64,000 nt of DNA from Hippopus hippopus (GCA_946811185.2 OX328096.1:66580345-66644344), one strand, 5' to 3'. Shown: positions 44,364-53,755, numbered from the stretch's first letter. Numbers and translations: made by a program. Notes: generated from the letters alone by a model not told the origin.

Positions 44364-45011
44364 ATGACAGATACGGATCAAAAACACCCTAATAAAATAT
44401 ATCCCCCGATACCTACCGCAAGCGCTCCACCTATTTAGATGCATGACCAAGGTCATTCCTATCGTTTACAAAAAATATCGGAAGTACAAAATTTTCTCGA
44501 AAATGAAATTCGAGAAAGAGAAGCTCTAGCCAAAAAGTATTTTCGTGCCTCTAGAATAGTAGACAACGTTGATACCGTCTTGGTAACCGTAACAATGGCT
44601 GCCGGTGCTGGTGGTATCGGTTTACTTTCTACCGTTGTAGCTATTCCCGCTGTAGTAGCATTAGAAGCAACAGCTTTGGGAACCGGTCTTTTTTCATTGG
44701 TAGGTAAGTACGTTGTTAGAAATAGTAGAAGCAAAGGAGAAAAGCATCAAAAGATTAGAATGTTAGCTGACGCTAAGTTAAATACCGTTTCAACGCATAT
44801 ATCCAAAGCTTTGACTGACAGTTATATCTCCGATGATGAATTCAAACTAATCATGGAAGAATTAGATAAATATAAAAAGATGAAAGAAGAGATACGTACC
44901 AAGATCAAAAAGAAGATTTCCTCAGAAAACGAAGAAACTCTAATAGAGAGAGGGAGGCAAGAAGCGCGTGAGTCCTTTCGGAGGCTCGTTGAAAAGAATC
45001 AACCTCATTAG
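44364..45011 (+). pseudogene. Membrane protein with coiled coil, one in-frame stop
   Basis: An ATG at 44364, with the same AT-rich leader as its neighbours, reads 24 codons ending in a proline-rich YPPIPTASAPPI segment. It then hits TAG at 44436-44438 and continues in the same frame for 190 more codons (also readable from ATG 44439). The main body has a charged helix, a long hydrophobic hairpin (about residues 46-89 counted from 44439, VTMAAGAGGIGLLSTVVAIP and onward) and a Lys/Glu-rich coiled coil. Two membrane passes are likely. The N-terminal Pro-rich segment plus stop suggests recent damage, though initiation at 44439 could rescue most of it. Similar proteins occur in other metazoan Polintons as I recall; function unknown. 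Confidence 0.65.
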
Positions 45012-45183
45012 AAGAATTATAAAGAATAGACCTAGACTCGGTTTGCCCGAGATTAGGTGTAAGTGTATTTGCGAAATAGGTGATACCTCAGACATGTAAT
45101 ATATAACGCTCTTATATATTAAAAACTGTTACAAAAACTGCGTTAAAAACTACGTTAAAAAACTATTTTACTAATTTAAAAAA

Positions 45184-46071
45184 ATGTCTTTTCTAAAAAT
45201 CGTTGATCCTAAAAAAAGGGACTTAATCGTAAAAGAGTATCTCGAAACGAGAAAGAATATTCGGGATAATCTACTAGCAGAGAGAACGGGTAAACAAGAA
45301 TTACAAACCGATCTTTCAAGGTTTTTTAAACCTATTACTGAAACGCAAAAAGCTACAGCGAGGGAGATTACTGAGGGACTTAAACCTATTAAAGAAGCTA
45401 TCGAACAGTTACCGCAAGCTATTAATCTACCAGCTTTTCCAACAATAGAAGCTTATCCCTCCAAAGAAAAACCATCTATTGAGGAAAGTAAAATGAAGGA
45501 ATATGAACATGTAAATTGGATTGGACCACGTGCAAAGGAGTATCTAACAAAATTTCTTGGTAAAGATGATGTTGATAGAACATATGGATTACGTGATGAA
45601 GGTGGTAAATTTTATATCGGTAGCAAAAGGGTAATAATTGATGGGGATGATATTATTATTGGTACCGAGGAGCATATAGGAACACCTGGTTTATGGGAGT
45701 TAATTATTGCTAAAGAACCGAAAGAAATATATACGTATGAGGATCTTGCAGAATATGGATATATAATGAGAAAAACCAACGCTATTCATCGAAATAACGA
45801 TCCGGATGAACGATATCCTAAAAGTTCTAAAGGGGAAAAATGGGCTAAAATTCTTAGACCTATTTGGCAAACAAGAAAAAAGTTTGAAGGAAGGGGTATC
45901 GTTATCCCGTGCGACCCTAACGCGTTAATAGAAAGACTAGACCTGTTATTGGCAAGTAAGAAAGCGGGTAACACGGGTGTAAGAAACGAGTTAGTAGGCA
46001 TTTGTGACGAATTAAAAAGACAAGGTGTTTTAAATTCGAGCGCTTATAAAAATTTAAAGTCTATACTATAA
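45184..46071 (+). CDS. Polinton conserved protein, DUF8207-like
   Basis: An intact 295 aa protein. It has a charged helical N-terminus (residues 1-80, KRDLIVKEYLETRKNIRDN). A central conserved-looking domain has YGLRDEGGKFYIGSKRVIID, GTPGLWELI and then TNAIHRNNDPDERYPKSSKG, ending in a helical tail. From memory the central block matches a family found beside capsid genes in arthropod and cnidarian Polintons and named DUF8207; that name should be checked. Its position before the basic small virion protein and the major capsid gene suggests a structural or assembly role. Confidence 0.6.
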   Translation: MSFLKIVDPKKRDLIVKEYLETRKNIRDNLLAERTGKQELQTDLSRFFKPITETQKATAREITEGLKPIKEAIEQLPQAINLPAFPTIEAYPSKEKPSIEESKMKEYEHVNWIGPRAKEYLTKFLGKDDVDRTYGLRDEGGKFYIGSKRVIIDGDDIIIGTEEHIGTPGLWELIIAKEPKEIYTYEDLAEYGYIMRKTNAIHRNNDPDERYPKSSKGEKWAKILRPIWQTRKKFEGRGIVIPCDPNALIERLDLLLASKKAGNTGVRNELVGICDELKRQGVLNSSAYKNLKSIL

Positions 46072-46077
46072 AAAAAG

Positions 46078-46470
46078 ATGATCATCCCTAAAAAACGTGG
46101 ATTTAAAAAAAGCTATTCATACGGTGGTTCCGGAATCTTTGATAGTATCGCTAACTTTTTAGCGAGACTTTTTACTAGTAGCGCGGCTAAACAAATTGCG
46201 TCTTCCGCCGTTGATGTAGGAAAGAGTGTAGCTAAGGAAGGTGCAAAGAAAGCTTTAGAGGTTGGAAAAAGCGCGGCTGTAGAAGCGGGAAAAAAATTAG
46301 TTACGAAAGCGTTGACACCAAAATCGAAGCAAATTTTACAACGTCTGGGAAACGCAACACCAAAACCCGAAACGCAAAACATTAGTACATTAATAGATGG
46401 GAGTGCCATTGCTATTCAAGACTTAGTTAAAAGATTAAACAACGGAGCGGGCATTAAAACGGTAAGTTAA
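46078..46470 (+). CDS. Basic amphipathic small virion protein candidate
   Basis: This 130 aa protein starts with a basic MIIPKKRGFKKS, then YGGSGIFDSIANFLARLF, an amphipathic helix after a Gly-Gly site, then Ala/Lys-rich helical repeats (KEGAKKALEVGKSAAVEAGK). The layout resembles adenovirus pVI-type or core proteins: a protease-cleavable Gly-rich junction, a membrane-active helix and a basic tail. That comparison is by architecture only. It starts 7 bp after the preceding stop, so it is likely co-transcribed and placed in the morphogenesis module. Confidence 0.55.
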   Translation: MIIPKKRGFKKSYSYGGSGIFDSIANFLARLFTSSAAKQIASSAVDVGKSVAKEGAKKALEVGKSAAVEAGKKLVTKALTPKSKQILQRLGNATPKPETQNISTLIDGSAIAIQDLVKRLNNGAGIKTVS

Positions 46471-46491
46471 GAAATTATATTACTTATAAAA

Positions 46492-46845
46492 ATGCTAAAA
46501 TTTGATCGTGTAGATTACGAAAAATACAATACTAGTTGTATTACTATAGTAGGTGCATCTTTACACCTAAAAGACTGTGAAATCCTCGAAATTAATAAAA
46601 CGAAATACGGTTATAAAAAAGCTGTTGTGAAGTTATCTCCCGAAAAAGTAATCAAGATGAAAGAGATTGAGGAAAAGGTGAATGAATATTTACGAGAGTG
46701 TGGGATACCCGAAATAACGATTGTATATGGTAATAGAGTTTATCCTAAAACTAAAATGGAAACCGCGAGAAACATTAAACTCGGAGGTGTGTTTGTTAAT
46801 GATGAAAATAAGTCTTTCCCCCAGCTTTGGTTAGAACAATTATAA
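46492..46845 (+). CDS. Polinton orphan small protein
   Basis: 117 aa, intact, mixed alpha/beta. Features: LHLKDCEILEINKTKYGYKK, a charged helix KVIKMKEIEEKVNEYL, and a terminal strand-rich part NIKLGGVFVNDENKSFPQLW. The end resembles OB-fold single-strand DNA-binding proteins in rhythm, but I cannot support that by motif. It lies directly upstream of the major capsid candidate with the same TATA-like leader (ATTATATTACTTATAAAA). Confidence 0.6.
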   Translation: MLKFDRVDYEKYNTSCITIVGASLHLKDCEILEINKTKYGYKKAVVKLSPEKVIKMKEIEEKVNEYLRECGIPEITIVYGNRVYPKTKMETARNIKLGGVFVNDENKSFPQLWLEQL

Positions 46846-46886
46846 TTTTTTCATTTTATTTAAAATTATAATCGTTATTATAAAAA

Positions 46887-48173
46887 ATGGACGTTTTAAG
46901 AATTACCGAACCAATTTTAAAAGATGATAGTATTGCTGAGTATGAACACCATGAGTATGAACCAATCACCGGTACACACCTCAACAACTCGGGAGGAGAT
47001 ATTAGAATTAACATCGAGACCCAAGATATTTTTACTCATCCTAGTGAGAGTTATTTACTTATTGTAGGCGAATTAGTAAGAAGCGATACTGGAGCCGTTT
47101 ACGATGCTAACACTAATATTTCTTTAACAAACAATGGTCTCATGTATCTTTTTAAAAATATTAAGTATCAACTTTCGGGTATGGAGATTGAATCCGTATT
47201 GAATCCTGGCCACGCTACTACGATGCTCGGGTTGTTAAAATATCCGGATGATTTTTCTAAATCGCAAGGGTTAAATCAATGTTGGTATAAAGATACAACA
47301 GCTGCAGCAGCTGCTGGAAACACTGGTTTTATTGTAAGAAGAAATTATATTATTAATGATCCTCTTCCAAGAGGTACCTTTAGCTTCAGAGTTCCATTAA
47401 AACATATATTCGGTTTTTGCGACGATTATGATAAGATATTGTACGGAATGAAGCAAACTCTCACATTAACGAGAAATGATGATGATGATGCAATTTTTAG
47501 AGATGGTGTTGCTCCTGTTGATGGTAGAATTAATTTACTTAGAATATCTTGGTTTATGCCACACGTGCTACCCGCGGATGGAGAGAAGATGGAACTTTAT
47601 AAAATTATCGAGAAAAAAGAAAAAATACCGGTCGGATATAGAATGAGGCAGTGCGACTCTATCGCGGTTCCTCAGTCAACATCATTTACCTGGAGACTTT
47701 CTGTCAAATCATCACCCGAAGTGCCACGTTTTATTATTGTTGGCTTTCAGACTGGTAAAAGTGGTAACCAACAACAAAATCCAGCCATATTTGATCATAG
47801 AAACGTTAAAAATATTTATGTTACGTTAAATTCTACTAGATATCCCGCGGTTGACTACAATCTTTCATTCGTTGCGAACCAATTTAGTAAAGCGTATGGT
47901 GACGCTGCTCTATTTAGATCTAAGTTTTATAACATGGATGAAATGTTGTCAAACCCTAACATTACTCCCTCAGATTATAAAGCCCTTTATCCTTTGTTTT
48001 TGTTTGACGTTTCCAAACAGAGTGAGAGATTAAAATACTCGGTAACTGATATCCAAATCAAAGCATTTTTTACCGAAAATGTGCTTGCGAACACAGAGGC
48101 ATATGCTATTATTATTAGTGATAGGTTAATTAACTTCCAGTCTGATGGTAATAAAATGAGCGTAGTGTATTAA
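46887..48173 (+). CDS. MCP: Major capsid protein candidate, double jelly-roll
   Basis: At 428 aa this is the largest intact gene and has the size, strand-rich composition and position of Polinton double-jelly-roll hexon-type major capsid proteins. Visible landmarks are an N-terminal strand block (INIETQDIFTHPSESYLLIV), the mid-protein GTFSFRVPLKHIFGFCDDY followed by a basic/acidic TLTRNDDDD loop, a second domain opened by WRLSVKSSPEVPRFIIVGFQ, and the C-terminal strands. The assignment is by length, context and general pattern; a structure prediction would confirm it. Leader CGTTATTATAAAAA precedes ATG. Confidence 0.8.
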   Translation: MDVLRITEPILKDDSIAEYEHHEYEPITGTHLNNSGGDIRINIETQDIFTHPSESYLLIVGELVRSDTGAVYDANTNISLTNNGLMYLFKNIKYQLSGMEIESVLNPGHATTMLGLLKYPDDFSKSQGLNQCWYKDTTAAAAAGNTGFIVRRNYIINDPLPRGTFSFRVPLKHIFGFCDDYDKILYGMKQTLTLTRNDDDDAIFRDGVAPVDGRINLLRISWFMPHVLPADGEKMELYKIIEKKEKIPVGYRMRQCDSIAVPQSTSFTWRLSVKSSPEVPRFIIVGFQTGKSGNQQQNPAIFDHRNVKNIYVTLNSTRYPAVDYNLSFVANQFSKAYGDAALFRSKFYNMDEMLSNPNITPSDYKALYPLFLFDVSKQSERLKYSVTDIQIKAFFTENVLANTEAYAIIISDRLINFQSDGNKMSVVY

Positions 48174-48197
48174 GATATTTTTTCCATATATTAAAAA

Positions 48198-48545
48198 ATG
48201 ATAAAGATTGTAGATTTAAAAAAAATTCTTAAAGAAAATAATATAAATTTTTACGGTTATTGGAATAAAAAACGCTTAGAGGAGTTGTTAGAAGAACATG
48301 GTTTGTTATCGGAGGAGTCGTCTAAGCTGTCAAAAAAAGAAAGAAGCAAAGACCCTAAGTATGATAGATTAAAGACTATTATGCATAATCCTAAGAAAGT
48401 TACTTTAGAGGATGTTGAAACTAACGAGATAAAAACCTTTCCATCGATTTATAAGGCGAGTAAATTTATAGATCGCAGCCCGCAAACGATTGAGAATTGG
48501 AATGGGAGAACTTGGAATAATAAATATAAGATTAACATTCTATAA
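48198..48545 (+). CDS. SAP plus NUMOD1-like DNA-binding protein
   Basis: 115 aa, intact. The N-terminal 40 residues (LKKILKENNINFYGYWNKKR followed by LEELLEEHGLL) fit the SAP helix-extended loop-helix DNA-binding fold. After a lysine-rich linker, the C-terminal 50 residues (TNEIKTFPSIYKASKFIDRS and the PQTIENW segment) fit the NUMOD1-type helix-turn-helix found in homing endonucleases and phage proteins. No nuclease motif is present. It probably binds element DNA for replication, packaging or transcription. It lies between the major capsid and polymerase genes. Confidence 0.7.
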   Translation: MIKIVDLKKILKENNINFYGYWNKKRLEELLEEHGLLSEESSKLSKKERSKDPKYDRLKTIMHNPKKVTLEDVETNEIKTFPSIYKASKFIDRSPQTIENWNGRTWNNKYKINIL

Positions 48546-48602
48546 TTTTTCGAAACAAAAAAAAAATCTAACTTAAGTTTTTTATTATATATATAAAAAA
48601 AG

Positions 48603-51600
48603 ATGAGTTTTCTAAATAGATTTACGAGTGCAGCTAGACGAGCTGCGTCTAATATTTACTCAGCTGTCGTTCCGGAATCTATACAAAGAAGAGTAACTGA
48701 TTTTGGTAACTGGCTAACTGGTAATGTGGAGACAACACAGATACCGCAAGTGTTGGATGAAATTGTTGCCCACGTTAGAGAAAATTACCCTCCAAGACAA
48801 CCGTTTGAGATTAGGGCTTCTCAATCCGCATTTAGAGGGTATGCTACACAACATGTTATAGAGGGTAGAGAAAATTATAACCCACAAAGATTTTTCGCAG
48901 ACACGTGGATGTCTCTTATAAACACTCTTAGAAATAATTTACGAACAAAGGTAAAACTTGTACTTAGGTGTAAATTATGGTTAATGACAAATCTTGACCA
49001 AGGTCCTGTTGAACGCGCTTTTCATAGTACACAACATTTAAATTTAAACGAGGGAGAAATAGAGGATTTGTTGAATAGAATGATAGATGAAGTTTTAGAA
49101 AATTTAGCTAAGTTCCAAAGAGAAGGTAGTGGTTGGACTTTTGGAAGTATAGTGCGGTTAGAACTACATACAGCTGCTTATGATCCTTTAAGAGCTGATG
49201 GGCACTTACCTTTGCCGAAGTGGATTGTTAACAAAAAAGCAGTTATCAATATGAAAAATAAAGATGCTAAATGCTTTTTATGGTGTGTTTTAAGAGCATT
49301 AAATTCAAAAGACAACAATCCAGAAAGAGTTGACAAGGCTTTACAAGCGAGGGAAAGTGACTTAAACATGGAGGGGATAGAGTATCCTGTTTCGTTTAAA
49401 GATATCGATAAGTTTGAAAAACAAAATCCAGAAATTAGTGTAAACGTGTATGGGTATCAGGAATATATTTATCCTCTTAGGCTCGCAAAATGTGAAAAAA
49501 GTAAACACGTTGATCTTCTTTTTATTACGGATGGAGAAAATATGCACTATGCCCTCATAAAAAGCTTTAATAAATTAGTGAAAAAACAAGTAACAAAAAC
49601 TCATAATGGTAATATAGAATATTGCAAACGATGTTTAAATCATTTCGGTAGTAAAGAACTTTTAGAAAAACATAAACAATACTGTAACGAACACGAACCT
49701 ATTACTTTAGAAATGCCAAAACCAGGTACCATGTTAGCTTTTGAAAACCACGCTAGAAAACTTGAGGTTCCCTTTGTTGTATACGCTGATTTTGAAAGTG
49801 TTTTGGAATCAATACACACGTGCCAACCAAACCCAGAAAAAAGTTATACTATACAACGTCAAAAGCATGTACCTTGCAGCTTTTTCTATATTATAAAATG
49901 CTTTAACGATGTTCCTATAAAAAGAAGTTATGTTGGAGAAAATGCTGAGGAAGTTTTTATAAACCGGTTAAAAGATGATATAAAAGAAATTTATCAACGG
50001 AAGCCAAAGCCTATTGAAATTACAATAGAAGAAAAAATAAAACATACACAACAAACACGTTGTTGGATTTGTGGTGGAAAATTTAAATCATTCTAATTAT
50101 AGAGTGAGAGATCATTGTCATTTTACGGGTAAATATAGAGGCGCCGCGCACAATGAATGCAACCTAAAAGCTAGAAATCCTAACTTCACACCTGTATACA
50201 TTCATAATCTTAGTGGATATGACGCTCATCTTTTTATTAAATGCCTTGGCAAATCTGAAGGGAAGATTGATTGTATTCCGAGCAATGAAGAGAAATATAT
50301 TAGTTTTAGTAAAGACATTTGGGTTGGAGAAAATATAAAACATAAAATTAGATTTCTTGACAGCTTTAAGTTTATGAGTTCTAGTTTAGATAAACTTTCG
50401 AGCAACTTAGAGGAAAGTCAATTAAAAATTTTATCGAGATATTTTACTAAAAACCTTCTACCCTTGGTTAGGAGAAAAGGAGTTTTTCCTTATGAGTACC
50501 TTGATTCATTCGATAAACTTAAAGAAGAGAAATTACCACCCAAAGAAGCATTTTACTCGAGTTTAAACGAGGAAGGAATTACGGATGAAGATTATGCTCA
50601 TGCGCAAAAGGTTTGGAAAGCTTTTAACACGAAAACGTTGAAGGATTACTTAGAACTTTACAATAAAATAGATGTATTGCTTTTAGCGGATGTTTTCGAA
50701 AACTTTAGAGATGTTTGTCGTGAAAACTATGACTTAGATCCTAGTTGGTATTATACTGCTCCTGGTTTAGCTTGGGATGCAACATTAAAAATAACGAAAG
50801 TAAATCTAGAGCTTTTATCTGATCCTGACACGCTTTTAATGGTTGAAAGGGGTATCAGAGGAGGTGTTAGTATGTGTAGTAAAAGATACGCGAGAGCAAA
50901 TAATGAGGATATGGGTGAATTATATGATTCTAGTAAACCATCAAAATATTTATTATATATAGATGCAAACAGTCTTTACCCTTGGGCAATGAGTCACCCT
51001 CTTCCTACTCACGGTTTTAAATGGATGACGGGTAAAGAATTAAAAATTTGGCGAGAAATACCGTGTATATTAGAAGTAGATTTAGAATATCCTAAAGATT
51101 TACACGATTTACACAATGACTTTCCTTTAGCGCCTGAACGTTTAAAAATAGAAAAAGTAGAAAAACTTATTCCGAGCTTAAATAATAAAGAGAATTATAT
51201 TATTCATCATAAAGCTTTAAAAACATGCGTTGATTTAGGTTTAAAGATTACTAAAATACATCGAGGAATTAAGTTTGAGGAAAGCCCATGGCTTAAATCA
51301 TATATTGATACAAACATTGAACTAAGAAAAGCGGCTAAAAATAATTTCGAGAAAGATTTTTTTAAGTTGATGAATAATTCGGTCTTTGGTAAGACTATGG
51401 AAAACCTGAGAAATAGAGTAACGATAGAACTGGTTTCTAGCGAAGAGCGTTATAAGAAATTGGTAGCAAAACCAAACTATAACCACACAACAATATTCGA
51501 TGAAAACCTAATAGCGGTACACATGAAAAACACTAAGTTAAAATATAATAAACCTATTTACTCAGGATTAAGCATTTTAGATGTTAGTAAAACGCATATG

Positions 51601-52128
51601 TAAAAAACTTATTATAACTACCTTAAAGATAAGTATGGTGAAAAGGTTAGAATGTGTTATACCGATACAGATAGTTTTATCCTCGAAATAGAAACTAAAA
51701 ATTTGTATAAGGATATGGATAAAGATATGTTTGATACAAGCAATTATCCTAAAGATCATTTCTTAAAAAATGATTGTAATGCTGGAGTAGTTGGAAAGTT
51801 TAAAGTTGAGTTAGGTGGTAAGATTATGACTGAGTTTGTTGGCCTAGGAGCAAAAATGTATGCTTATAAAACTTTAGATGGTGAGGAGGATAAAAGATGT
51901 AAAGGTGTTAAAAAAGCGGTTATTAAGAAAGAGATAAACTTTAATAATTACAAAGAGTGTTTGCTTACGGGAAAGGACCAGTATAGAAAGATGACTGTTT
52001 TAAGAAGTAAGGGTCATAATATGTATACTGAAGAGTTAAACAAAAAGGCGTTAGGATCAAGTGATGATAAAAGGTTTGTCTCGGAAAACAAGATTGATAC
52101 GTTAGCTTGGGGACATTATAAAATATAA
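48603..52128 (+). pseudogene. POLB: Protein-primed family B DNA polymerase, two lesions
   Basis: The gene of about 1,175 codons starts at ATG 48603. It contains a long N-terminal region, a C2H2-like finger (YCKRCLNHFGSKELLEKHKQ), exonuclease motifs (FVVYADFES; HNLSGYDAHLF; YNKIDVLLLAD), an endonuclease-VII-like zinc module (CWICGG ... RDHCHFTGKYRG), polymerase motif A (IDANSLYPWAM), motif B (KLMNNSVFGKTMENL) and motif C (YTDTDSF). The first frame ends at 50096. The next coding frame (from 50071) is shifted by one base within the zinc module. That frame then meets TAA at 51601-51603 between motifs B and C and continues in frame to 52128, ending LAWGHYKI as in other Polintons. It would replicate the element; this copy cannot make the full enzyme. 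Confidence 0.95.
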
Positions 52129-52140
52129 TCCCTATATAAA

Positions 52141-52488
52141 ATGGATAGAGAAATAAAACGTGTACTCAAAACAACAAAATTTTTAATAGATACTCTAAAG
52201 GAGAGATTCGATAGAACTTTAAACAAAGCTTACGACGTAATAGATAAGTATGTTTCGATGGGTTGTAGCACGAAAATTATAGAAAAACGTATAAAAGAAT
52301 TAGATATATGTCTCGATTTAATACATATATATAAATCTAGTAACCAGGAAATGGCTCTAAAGCTAGCGGAGAATGATTTAGATTGTACGATCCTAAATAG
52401 GGAGATAGATATCTTTAATAAATATACGAAAATTATAGAGGATTGTCTGGTTGATTTGAGGGAGATTGCAACTCGAGTACCTTTTTAA
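52141..52488 (+). CDS. Polinton orphan helical protein
   Basis: 115 aa, almost entirely predicted helix (TLKERFDRTLNKAYDVIDKY, IIEKRIKELDICLDLIHIYK). No family is recognised. It starts 12 bp after the polymerase stop with a short TATATAAA leader and is the last rightward gene. Its 3' end overlaps the end of the leftward gene at 52433-52987 by 56 bp, tail to tail. Confidence 0.65.
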   Translation: MDREIKRVLKTTKFLIDTLKERFDRTLNKAYDVIDKYVSMGCSTKIIEKRIKELDICLDLIHIYKSSNQEMALKLAENDLDCTILNREIDIFNKYTKIIEDCLVDLREIATRVPF

Positions 52489-52987
52489 CTACTTTATCGT
52501 TTGATCCTTTAAATTTATCGAATTCTGCTGGTCCATCATTATTTTTATAGGGAGGTAAATATCTAGCATTTCTAATTCTTTGATCAACGTAGTGGTTCCA
52601 ATTCATATATACTATCTCGTTTCTAGTTAGATTCTTTTCTTTTCTATTAAAAACTATTCTTAATCTCTTTTTAGACACACCTTTTACCTTATAAAGAAAA
52701 TTCCAAAATGTAATATTATCAACTCGGTTTTGTCTAATATTAGGACTAATGCTATCTAAGATTTCTTTTGTGTAGTTAGATAAAAGCCTCGCAAATGTAG
52801 CCAAAATTTCGTTCTTATTCGAGAAAGATGAGTCCTCAATCGTGTCTTTAAACCTATCTTTAGCTATATCTATGTTTAATAAGTTTTCTTTCATGTTATC
52901 TATTGCTTCTTCTACGCCATAAGCTTGGTCAAATTTAACGCGTTTTGTACCCGCTAATTGCGATATAAACTCTTTTAGTGGTTCCAT
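52433..52987 (-). CDS. Polinton right-end orphan protein
   Basis: 184 aa, intact, ATG at 52987. Unrecognised. The N-terminal 90 residues are helical and acidic; the middle is basic and aromatic (YKVKGVSKKRLRIVFNRKEK, NWNHYVDQRIRNARYLPPYK), consistent with nucleic acid binding. It reads inward from the right terminus and converges on the 52141 gene. The AAAATATAGGGGTATT leader is less canonical than those of other genes. Confidence 0.65.
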   Translation of the reverse strand: MEPLKEFISQLAGTKRVKFDQAYGVEEAIDNMKENLLNIDIAKDRFKDTIEDSSFSNKNEILATFARLLSNYTKEILDSISPNIRQNRVDNITFWNFLYKVKGVSKKRLRIVFNRKEKNLTRNEIVYMNWNHYVDQRIRNARYLPPYKNNDGPAEFDKFKGSNDKVVKKVLELQSPSNQPDNPL

Positions 52988-53181
52988 AATACCCCTATAT
53001 TTTTATAAGAGGTTTTAATTTCAAAAATTGACACGTATAGATAAAGATACTATTTTTTTCCTCGTACACGCTACAGGTGATTTAGAGATTGTTCGTACTC
53101 GGTTTTTTTTTCTTAGAATGTTTTTTTTTGTAGATCGCGGGGAATAGGGTAGTAAAGTAACGAGCCTCTATCATTCGCTCA
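52988..53181. other. Polinton non-coding strip before the right terminal repeat
   Basis: T-rich sequence (runs of T at 53103-53130) with no open frame of note. Confidence 0.6.
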
Positions 53182-53755
53182 TAAAAAAAATTTTTATGCG
53201 CGCCCGATGGCGGCTTCGGAAAAATTGAAATTACGTTAAAGCGCTCATGGGGGCGTATGATGTCAAGGACATCATAACATACGCGCCCGATGGCGGCTTC
53301 GGAAAAATTGAAATTACGTTAAAGCGCTCATGGGGGCGTATGATGTCATCATGCTGGAGGCCTAGGACATCAAAACGGCGCCTGAGGATTCGCATTGAAT
53401 GGTTAAACGGATTTTTGGATTTGGGTGTGGTTGAAATTTAAGCATGATGTGATATACGCCGATGTGGTTGAAATTTAAGCATGATGTTACGCACACACGT
53501 AACATGATGAAATCGACGTTTTTTAATCCCCACATACGCGCGAGAGGTGAGTCTAGGACGGGGTTAAGAAAAATATGACGGGGTTAAGAAAAATAGGACG
53601 GGGTTAAGAAAACTAGGACGGGGTTAAGAAAAACTAGGACGGGTTAAGAAAAACTAGGACGGGTTAAGAAAAACTAGGACGGGTTAAGAAAAACTAGGAC
53701 GGGTTAAGAAAAAACTAGGACGAAATGAGCCAGAATGCCCATATTACTATCTACT
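53182..53755. repeat. Polinton right terminal inverted repeat
   Basis: About 570 bp, longer than the left because of two extra 20 bp units and an internal duplication with a period of 83 bp (53195-53277 and 53278-about 53350, both containing CGCCCGATGGCGGCTTCGGA). The left repeat has only one copy of that block. Confidence 0.93.
53551..53721. repeat. Right subterminal tandem array, eight units
   Basis: Units of the form CTAGGACGGGTTAAGAAAAA; the outer four are nearly identical while inner units have GGGG and other changes. Confidence 0.9.

Larger units (their letters stand above)
36839..53755. mobile_element. Maverick/Polinton (adintovirus-like) element, 16.9 kb
   Basis: The element has inverted termini starting AGTAGATAGTAATATGGGCA, exact 6 bp target duplicates and the diagnostic Polinton gene set: retroviral-type integrase, adenain-like protease, A32/FtsK-type ATPase, protein-primed polymerase B and capsid proteins. 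Two transcription blocks diverge at about 41.1 kb. It lies in the third visible intron of the guanylate cyclase gene, inside a SINE. Several genes carry single inactivating lesions while many others are intact, so this copy is probably recent but defective. It could be an endogenised virus or a transposon; the presence of capsid, PLA2 and fibre genes favours a virus-like life cycle for the family. Confidence 0.97.

Noticed and set aside
45012..45110. Short Cys-rich continuation in another frame after the Polinton membrane protein (ends CKCICEIGDTSDM)
   Set aside because: Could be a shifted C-terminus or a small ORF, but there is no start codon in a good context and no homologue to compare. 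Left unannotated.
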